Below are positions 27,624 to 33,594 of a DNA stretch of 64,000 nucleotides, piece after piece (the first letter of the stretch is position 1; every line of letters starts with the position of its first letter). Below the pieces are notes generated by a model. The model ran no database searches. It was not told the DNA's origin and saw only the letters and a program-made list of their open reading frames with translations. Source of the stretch: Spirosoma terrae (lineage in GTDB: Bacteria; Bacteroidota; Bacteroidia; Cytophagales; Spirosomataceae); contig NZ_JAAFZH010000024.1 of the NCBI RefSeq assembly GCF_010435915.1, positions 33,465-97,464 of the forward strand, in the 5' to 3' direction. Made by a program: the position numbers and the translations under genes.

Positions 27624-28544
27624 ATGAATCAGCAACCTCCTTCAGGCGCTCTTGACGGTTCAGATTTTCTCCAGTATATCCGTTACGAAAAACGGCTAAG
27701 TCATCATACCGTAACGGCTTATGCCAAGGATATGGAGCAATTCGGTACGTTTCTGTCTACTGAGTGCAACGTCGATCAGCCCGAGAAGGCCGACTATCGG
27801 CAGATTCGGTCGTGGATTGTTAGTTTGGTGGAAAGTGGGTTGGATAAGACGTCGGTGAATCGAAAAATTGCGACGCTACGTAGCTACTACAATTTTTTGC
27901 TACGTCGGAAAGTGATTCCATTTGACCCAATGACGAAAGTACAGGCACTGAAAGCCAGTAAGAAATTGCCGGTTTACGTCGAAGAAAAGCCAATGGAAGC
28001 GCTGTTGAACGACGTTGAGTTTCCAAATACGTTCGATGGCATTCGCGACAAACTTGTGCTGGAACTCCTGTATGGGACGGGCATTCGCCTGAGTGAGCTG
28101 ATTGGCCTGAAAATCACCGATGTCAATCTCTACGAAAAGAATATTACGGTTTTAGGCAAGCGGAATAAACACCGTATTGTACCCCTTACGCAGCCATTGT
28201 TTGAGCTTATTCAGCAATACATCCAGCTAAAAGACGAATTTTTTGCCGGGCAGGCCGATCCGAACTATCTGATCGTCAGTGATAAAGGAATTGCGGCTTA
28301 CCCGGTGCTAATTCAACGTATCGTAAAGCGTCATCTGAACGTAGTAACAACGCTGGAAAAGAAGAGCCCGCACGTATTGCGGCATTCCTTTGCGACGCAC
28401 CTACTGAATCGGGGTGCCGATCTGAATGCCATCAAAGATTTGCTGGGACACAGTAGTTTGGCGGCAACGCAGGTTTATACGCATACGAGCCTGGAGCAAC
28501 TCAAGAAAACCTACGACCAGGCGCACCCAAAGGCAAAGAAGTAA
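27624..28544 (+). CDS. XerC/XerD-like tyrosine recombinase
   Basis: This 306-residue recombinase has an N-terminal SAM-like core-binding domain (FLQYIRYEKRLSHHTVTAYAKD) and a C-terminal catalytic domain. The active-site residues are visible: Arg in GTGIRLSEL, Lys in GKRNKHR, His and Arg in HVLRHSFATHLL, His in LGHSSLAATQ, and Tyr in VYTH. The size and intact catalytic set fit the housekeeping Xer recombinase that resolves chromosome dimers at dif. XerC versus XerD cannot be decided here. A TAAGTTTG at 27594-27601 is a candidate -7 element. No attachment site was recognised nearby. Confidence 0.9.
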   Translation: MNQQPPSGALDGSDFLQYIRYEKRLSHHTVTAYAKDMEQFGTFLSTECNVDQPEKADYRQIRSWIVSLVESGLDKTSVNRKIATLRSYYNFLLRRKVIPFDPMTKVQALKASKKLPVYVEEKPMEALLNDVEFPNTFDGIRDKLVLELLYGTGIRLSELIGLKITDVNLYEKNITVLGKRNKHRIVPLTQPLFELIQQYIQLKDEFFAGQADPNYLIVSDKGIAAYPVLIQRIVKRHLNVVTTLEKKSPHVLRHSFATHLLNRGADLNAIKDLLGHSSLAATQVYTHTSLEQLKKTYDQAHPKAKK

Positions 28545-28574
28545 TTTAGCGGCAGCAATAGGCTATTGGCTGCG

Positions 28575-28925
28575 TTATGTTGATTCAGGCCGATTCAATA
28601 AGGCTTCCACTTCCGATTTTAAAATGGGCAAGTGGCGAATGACAACGCCCCAAATGACTTCATCGGAAACAGAGTCATAACCATGAATTATTCTGTTTCG
28701 GGTATCGACTATTTTTCTTGAGTTAGTGACAGCTATTGTTTCATCGTGTTTTAAGATACGACTAAGTGCCTCTCCAATAATTTCAAGATTACGCTCTACG
28801 GCACGTTTTGTCCGCAAGTCTTTTTGATAAGTTATGAATTGTTTGGGGGTATCGCTAAAAAAGCTTTCAATTTCCTCAATGGCATTCAGGATATCGTAAA
28901 GCCAGGCTTTTACGTCATTCGCCAT
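28575..28925 (-). CDS. hepT: HepT-like HEPN ribonuclease toxin
   Basis: This 116-residue all-alpha protein is a DUF86/HepT toxin. It has the diagnostic RX4HXY motif (Arg76, His81, Tyr83) in RNRIIHGYDS. HEPN toxins cleave RNA; in the studied HepT/MntA systems the Tyr of this motif is adenylylated by the antitoxin. The preceding mntA-like gene overlaps its 5' end by 11 bp, the standard order for the pair. The ATG at 28925 is preferred over a TTG at 28931. Confidence 0.88.
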   Translation of the reverse strand: MANDVKAWLYDILNAIEEIESFFSDTPKQFITYQKDLRTKRAVERNLEIIGEALSRILKHDETIAVTNSRKIVDTRNRIIHGYDSVSDEVIWGVVIRHLPILKSEVEALLNRPEST

Positions 28926-29217
28926 ATACAAGTTGCCTTTGTTGGGTAACAGCTTGTTTGAAATAGGGATTTTTTATGGCCTTTTCCTCTAATAAGTCAA
29001 CGGGGCGCTGCAGTACCTCCTCCAGGGAAAATTTTAAATCAAAATAATTATCGGCGTAATCTTCTACGTCAATGGCTGCGAAATCCACAATTAAATCAAT
29101 ATCACTGTTGTTGTCGAATTTGTCAGTCAGGATCGAACCAAAAGCATAGAGTCGTTTAACCCTATGTGTTTCACATAGTTTGGTGATTTCTTTGGTATAT
29201 CGGTCTAATCGATTCAT
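28915..29217 (-). CDS. mntA: MntA-like minimal nucleotidyltransferase antitoxin
   Basis: This 100-residue protein has the exact nucleotidyltransferase signature GSX10DXD (Gly27, Ser28, Asp39, Asp41) in AFGSILTDKFDNNSDIDLI. The MNT antitoxins neutralise HepT by transferring AMP to its HEPN tyrosine. It overlaps the hepT-like gene by 11 bp, indicating translational coupling. The pair lies between a Xer recombinase gene and eboA, an accessory-type position. Confidence 0.9.
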   Translation of the reverse strand: MNRLDRYTKEITKLCETHRVKRLYAFGSILTDKFDNNSDIDLIVDFAAIDVEDYADNYFDLKFSLEEVLQRPVDLLEEKAIKNPYFKQAVTQQRQLVYGE

Positions 29218-29349
29218 AGTAGAAAAGGATAACCGAGTTTACATCAATTTTCGGGTAAACTAGGACCAACGCCGAGGCTCGCGCTTTAGTAAAGTTACAA
29301 AGATGAGTATATATGGGCTAATCTATTTTCCTTATGATATTTTTGTCCT

Positions 29350-30027
29350 ATGAATATCGCGCAAATGAGCCAGACGCTGTTCTACCTGATTGAACAGCAA
29401 CCCGATTCCGAAAAGGCGGTTAGTTATCTCCGGCAACAGGCCGACGCGTTTCAGGCGAATCCGCAGGTGGCGGTTTTTTATCGCGTTTTTACGGCCATGC
29501 CCCGCTTTGTTGGTAAGCGTATGATTGAGGTTCCGGCGGATATGGCTTTCGCCATAGAACGCATACGTCCTGGTTTTACGGTTACAGACTGGACTCTCGA
29601 TCGGCTGGCGCGGGTGTGGTGGTTGCTTCAGTTGCCTATCGATGATCAGACGTATTACGTGAAAACGATTTCTGAACTGTTTAAAGCGGGTGAACTGAAT
29701 GAATTAGTGGCACTTTATTCGTCTTTACCGGTGCTGGCCTTTCCTGAATCATGGCGTTTTCAGGCAACAGAAGGCATACGTAATAACATCGCTGATGTCC
29801 AGTCGGCAATAATGCTTCATAATCCGTATCCGGCCGACTATTTCGATGAGGCCGCCTGGAATCAGTTGATCCTGAAAGCATTTTTTACTGATAAAGACGT
29901 AACGCAGATCATTGGTCTGCACGAACGAAAAAACGCCCGACTTGCGCAAACGCTGGCCGATTATGCCGCCGAACGTCGTGCTGCCGGACGCAGTTTGCCC
30001 ACCCATTTGGAGGAGCTTTTGGGGTAA
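29350..30027 (+). CDS. eboA: EboA family protein
   Basis: This 225-residue helical protein carries the conserved EboA blocks: RPGFTVTDWTLDRLARVWWL near residue 76, EGIRNNIADVQSAIMLHNPY near residue 140, DEAAWNQLILKAFF near residue 165, and LADYAAERRAAGRSLP near the end. EboA belongs to the ebo/edb cluster of algae-associated bacteria, cyanobacteria and Bacteroidota. The cluster is proposed to make or move a prenylated secondary metabolite; in cyanobacteria it is needed for export of the scytonemin precursor. eboB and eboC lie 1.7 kb downstream, beyond two opposite-strand genes. A TATTTTTG at 29338-29345 ends only 4 nt before the ATG. Confidence 0.85.
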   Translation: MNIAQMSQTLFYLIEQQPDSEKAVSYLRQQADAFQANPQVAVFYRVFTAMPRFVGKRMIEVPADMAFAIERIRPGFTVTDWTLDRLARVWWLLQLPIDDQTYYVKTISELFKAGELNELVALYSSLPVLAFPESWRFQATEGIRNNIADVQSAIMLHNPYPADYFDEAAWNQLILKAFFTDKDVTQIIGLHERKNARLAQTLADYAAERRAAGRSLPTHLEELLG

Positions 30028-30108
30028 GTTTTCAGTTTATAGTTTATAGTTGGCTGACGCTAGGTATTTACTGACGCGTCAGCCAACTATAAACTATAAA
30101 CTGAAAAC
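30028..30108. terminator. Perfect 33-bp hairpin between convergent genes
   Basis: Arms 30028-30060 and 30076-30108 are exact reverse complements over 33 bp (left arm starts GTTTTCAGTTTATAG) with a 15-nt loop. It begins right after the eboA stop codon and ends 3 bp before the convergent gene. A bidirectional terminator is likely, though the arms are longer than needed. Confidence 0.75.
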
Positions 30109-30111
30109 TCC

Positions 30112-30828
30112 TTAGTACCACCGATAAACAATACCGGCGGAAAGCATCAGAGACGGACTACTGTTTTTCAGCATATCGTAGTTGAAAAATACGTTCTGAT
30201 ATTGAGCCTGGATTTCAGCACCAAGTCCGTTTTCCCGCTGCCCGTAATATTTAATGCCGATAGCTGGCGCAATAGCCCCTTTGAAGCCCGTTTTCTGATC
30301 AGCCAGCGTACCGAAATAATTGGTATAATCAACAAACGCGCCCCCTCCCGCAAACTGAATGTAAGGCCGGATAGCCGCTGCATTGTCGGCGAAGTAGTAA
30401 GAGAGCGATGCCATAGCCGGGATAATGGATAGCGTTCGGGTTTGCACGGCCGAAATATCCTGTCCCGCCGTGCCATCGGAATAACTATATACCTGCCGTC
30501 CTAACTTCTGCTGCGTGTATTGATAACCCGTTTTCAGTCCGAGCGAAAAGCGTTGCGGAAAAAGCCATTCGCCTTCCAGCGCAAAGTTCGTTGGCGAAAC
30601 TTTATCAATGTAGCCTTTTTGACCGCCAAGTGGCATCGATACACCGTACCGGGCCGCAATGTTGAACGTAACGTAGCGTTGGTAGGGCGATTCAAATACG
30701 TTGGCGTATTCTTCACGATTACTCTGTGCCCAGGCCGACGTAGTAAATGATAGCAAGGCAATCAATCCCGAGGCAATCCTGCCTGGGGCAATCCAGCCTG
30801 GGTTAATGAATGATATGAACGATTTCAT
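30112..30828 (-). CDS. Outer-membrane beta-barrel protein
   Basis: This 238-residue protein has a signal peptide ending AWAQ and alternating hydrophobic/aromatic strands typical of small porin-like barrels, ending in VYRWY. I do not recognise a specific family beyond the general outer-membrane beta-barrel type of Bacteroidota. It starts 6 bp after the DUF4136 gene and so forms a two-gene unit with it. The unit separates eboA from eboB. Confidence 0.72.
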   Translation of the reverse strand: MKSFISFINPGWIAPGRIASGLIALLSFTTSAWAQSNREEYANVFESPYQRYVTFNIAARYGVSMPLGGQKGYIDKVSPTNFALEGEWLFPQRFSLGLKTGYQYTQQKLGRQVYSYSDGTAGQDISAVQTRTLSIIPAMASLSYYFADNAAAIRPYIQFAGGGAFVDYTNYFGTLADQKTGFKGAIAPAIGIKYYGQRENGLGAEIQAQYQNVFFNYDMLKNSSPSLMLSAGIVYRWY

Positions 30829-30834
30829 GATAGC

Positions 30835-31500
30835 TTAGTTGGATGCCCGTAAATAGGGTGATTGATTAAAAATGGCCGTAGTGGCTGCGTCTACATCCTG
30901 TTGGGTTGTTACGTCGGCACCACGTATCGTTGCGCTGTAGAGCACATTAAGCTGCGCTTCTGTGCCGGGGCTGGTGGTCGGTCGGTTTTTCAGATCAACT
31001 ACCTGAATTTCCCAGTACTGGTCGGCTACCTGATACGTGTAGTAACTCGGGTAGTATGGGTTGTAGCCGCCCAAACCACCGAATCCGCCACCCCAGTAGC
31101 CGCCGTAGTAACCATAGGGATCGACGCCAACACCTGTGTAGAGGTTGTTGACTCGAATAATTGCCACACCCAGATCAGCGGCCTGACCACGGTTCACTCG
31201 CTGAAAGCCACGACTGGTGAAGGCACTGGCCACATTGGCTACAAACCGGCTTTCGATAGGCCCCAGCGATGGCTGATACCCCGTATTCGACTCAATGACG
31301 ACCGAGTCGGGTAAGCTAAACGTTTTATACTGGTTGAAGTTAATCGACCGATCATAATTCGTGATGTAAACCGGGCTGTCGGCGGGACTCAAATTATTAA
31401 TCGCATTCTCTTTGCAGGACGTAAATCCTACCACCAGCGTTAGAAGTAGTGCAGAGTAGAGGGCCCATTTCTTTTTTTGGGGCTGTTGATGCCGTACCAT
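30835..31500 (-). CDS. DUF4136 domain lipoprotein
   Basis: This 221-residue lipoprotein has lipobox GFTSC (Cys about residue 29) and a DUF4136 domain (DRSINFNQYKTFSLPDSVVI, then a Gly/Tyr-rich segment, then QYWEIQVVDLKNR). Function is unknown; members are envelope lipoproteins. The ATG at 31500 is preferred to a TTG at 31524. The stop codon lies 6 bp upstream of the beta-barrel gene, so the two products probably work together in the outer membrane. Confidence 0.8.
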   Translation of the reverse strand: MVRHQQPQKKKWALYSALLLTLVVGFTSCKENAINNLSPADSPVYITNYDRSINFNQYKTFSLPDSVVIESNTGYQPSLGPIESRFVANVASAFTSRGFQRVNRGQAADLGVAIIRVNNLYTGVGVDPYGYYGGYWGGGFGGLGGYNPYYPSYYTYQVADQYWEIQVVDLKNRPTTSPGTEAQLNVLYSATIRGADVTTQQDVDAATTAIFNQSPYLRASN

Positions 31501-31727
31501 CTTTGTATTTGTTGAGTGTTTCAAAAATCAGACTATTGTCCTACGTATATAACGACGCGCAACGAAAATGTTATATCTGTTTATAAAACGAAAGTGCTAA
31601 GTAAGGGTTTGTAAAGAGTGGGTTAAAATATGGCTAAAAATTCGTTGCGGATAGAGCCGGATTTTTACGGAACTTTGCCCGTCGATTCTTCTATTTTCAG
31701 TAGAGTGCCTTTAATACAGAATTGCTC

Positions 31728-32660
31728 ATGGATTTTATGGATTCTATTCGTGGCATGTCGTTCTTCGATATGCACGTGCACATGACCTCCCGAACCACCG
31801 ACGATTACCAGGCAATGGCCGATGCGGGTGTGGTTGCTATGATTGAACCGGCTTTTTGGTTAGGCCAGCCTCGTACGGGTGTCGATTCGTTTCGGGATTA
31901 TTTTGCCAGTCTGGTAGGGTGGGAGCGATTTAGAGCCTCTCAGTTCGGTATTCGGCATTATTGTACCATTGGTTTGAATTCCAAAGAAGCCAATCAGGAA
32001 GAACTAGCCGAACAGGTTATGGAAATTCTGCCATTATTCATCTATAAAGAAGGGGTTGTTGGCGTCGGTGAAATCGGGTTCGATGATCAGACGGCGGCTG
32101 AGGAAAAATATTATCGGGCTCAGCTGGATCTGGCTAAAGAAGCGGGTTTGCCTGTGCAGATTCATACGCCCCACCGCGACAAAAAGCAGGGCACCAGCCG
32201 CAGTATGGATATTGCGCTGGAGCATGGTCTGGAGCCTGGTATGGTGATTGTTGACCACAATAATGAGGAAACAGTGCGCGAGGTTCTGGACCGTGGATTC
32301 TGGGCTGGATTTACCATTTATCCATTTACCAAGATGGGTAATGAGCGTATGGTGGAGATTGTGAAGCAATACGGTCCTGAACGTATTATGATCAACTCCG
32401 CTGCCGACTGGGGTATCAGCGATCCGCTGGCTGTTCCGAAAACCGCTGCGTTGATGAAGCAAAACGGCATTTCAGACGAAGCGATTCGACTTGTTACGTT
32501 TACCAACGCGGTTACGGCATTTGCGCAGAGTGGTCAGCTTAGTCTCGAAGAGCTGACGCAGCCGCTATCCATCGACCAAAGCCAGCGTTATAATGGAAGT
32601 TCTGTTCTGCGCGGTGGGCAGGCCCCAAGAGTCGATAAAGAATCAACGATAATTAAATAG
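31728..32660 (+). CDS. eboB: EboB-type TatD-family metal-dependent hydrolase
   Basis: This 310-residue protein is a TatD-like amidohydrolase-fold enzyme. The first metal site is FFDMHVHMTSR near residue 12, with the bridging Glu in VGVGEIGFDD, His in VQIHTPHRDK, His in VIVDHNNEE and Asp in MINSAADWGISDP. It differs from housekeeping TatD DNases in these flanking sequences and fits the EboB branch, as expected next to a UbiA-type eboC. The substrate is unknown. A weak candidate promoter (GAACTTTG at 31670) lies upstream. The ATG at 31728 is preferred to TTG at 31722. Confidence 0.82.
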   Translation: MDFMDSIRGMSFFDMHVHMTSRTTDDYQAMADAGVVAMIEPAFWLGQPRTGVDSFRDYFASLVGWERFRASQFGIRHYCTIGLNSKEANQEELAEQVMEILPLFIYKEGVVGVGEIGFDDQTAAEEKYYRAQLDLAKEAGLPVQIHTPHRDKKQGTSRSMDIALEHGLEPGMVIVDHNNEETVREVLDRGFWAGFTIYPFTKMGNERMVEIVKQYGPERIMINSAADWGISDPLAVPKTAALMKQNGISDEAIRLVTFTNAVTAFAQSGQLSLEELTQPLSIDQSQRYNGSSVLRGGQAPRVDKESTIIK

Positions 32661-32696
32661 TTGAATGGGTTGTGGCGCTACTGCAACCCATTCAAC
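32660..32696 (+). other. Intercistronic hairpin between eboB and eboC
   Basis: A perfect 13-bp stem, GTTGAATGGGTTG (32660-32672) with its complement at 32684-32696, starts on the last base of the eboB stop codon and ends 9 nt before the eboC ATG. There is no T tract. It may stabilise or process the mRNA or tune eboC translation. Confidence 0.6.
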
Positions 32697-32705
32697 GTCA
32701 GCATA

Positions 32706-33581
32706 ATGGTAAAAGCTCTGCTTTCGCTTACTCGCCCAGCCAATCTGGTTACGGCCATCGCCGACGTATTAGCTGGTATGGCCATTGCCGGTTATTTTCT
32801 CATACCGAATCCCCCACCAGCGGCAGTGGGCTTGCTGGCGTTAGCAACGGTAGGCTTATATGGCGGAGGAGTAGTTTTCAATGACGTATTTGATGCCGAA
32901 CTCGATGCTGTTGAGCGTCCGGAGCGGGCTATTCCGAGTGGAGCTGTGAGTAAAAACGCGGCTATTGGCCTAGGGGTTGGTTTGCTGGCAGTAGGCATTG
33001 GCGCTTCTTTTCTGGTCAATCCAACGGCGGGTTTGCTGGCGATTGCGATTACCGTTGCTTCACTAGTTTATGACCGTTTCGGCAAACATCATAACTGGTT
33101 AGGACCTGTTAATATGGGGCTGTGTCGAGGATTGAATCTCTTGCTGGGAGTCAGCATTATTCCAGAACAGGTATTGCCTTGGGCTTGGGTTGGTCTGGTG
33201 CCAATTGCTTATATAGCCGCCATTACAATGATCAGCCGGGGGGAAGTACATGGCGGGAGTGTTACTACGCTACGTTCGGCTGGATTGCTGTATGCTTTGG
33301 TTATTGGTTGCGTAGCCGCACTGGCGCAACAACGGCAGCAACTTGGAACCGCTTTTCCCTTTTTGATTCTATTTGGCTATTACATTTTCCCTCCGCTCTG
33401 GCGGGCTGTTCGTGAGCCGATAGGTCAGAATATTGGTTTGGCCGTTAGAGCGGGCGTACTCTCCTTAATTGTTATGAACGCGGCCTGGGTAGCTGCTTTC
33501 GCTTCGTTTCCGTTAGCCCTGCTGGTTTTTTGCTTATTACCCTTATCTCGGTTATTAGCTAAGATGTTTGCAGTTACGTAG
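32706..33581 (+). CDS. eboC: EboC-type UbiA prenyltransferase
   Basis: This 291-residue inner-membrane protein with about eight to nine helices belongs to the UbiA superfamily. The first prenyl-diphosphate Mg motif is intact as NDVFDAELDAVER; the second Asp-rich region is reduced to YDRFGKHHN. UbiA enzymes attach isoprenoid chains to aromatic acceptors. Beside eboB, the EboC assignment is likely; it would prenylate the metabolite handled by the cluster. The ATG at 32706 is preferred to the in-frame TTG at 32661, which lies inside the hairpin. eboD-eboF do not follow. Confidence 0.86.
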   Translation: MVKALLSLTRPANLVTAIADVLAGMAIAGYFLIPNPPPAAVGLLALATVGLYGGGVVFNDVFDAELDAVERPERAIPSGAVSKNAAIGLGVGLLAVGIGASFLVNPTAGLLAIAITVASLVYDRFGKHHNWLGPVNMGLCRGLNLLLGVSIIPEQVLPWAWVGLVPIAYIAAITMISRGEVHGGSVTTLRSAGLLYALVIGCVAALAQQRQQLGTAFPFLILFGYYIFPPLWRAVREPIGQNIGLAVRAGVLSLIVMNAAWVAAFASFPLALLVFCLLPLSRLLAKMFAVT

Positions 33582-33594
33582 TGAATGACTGGTT

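Noticed and set aside
27440..28544. Integrase of a mobile island
   Set aside because: The Xer protein has housekeeping length and domain layout; no transposase, attachment duplication or phage genes flank it.
30862..31314. Plus-strand open frame of 150 residues
   Set aside because: It is the complement of the DUF4136 lipoprotein gene, which has a lipobox and domain support.
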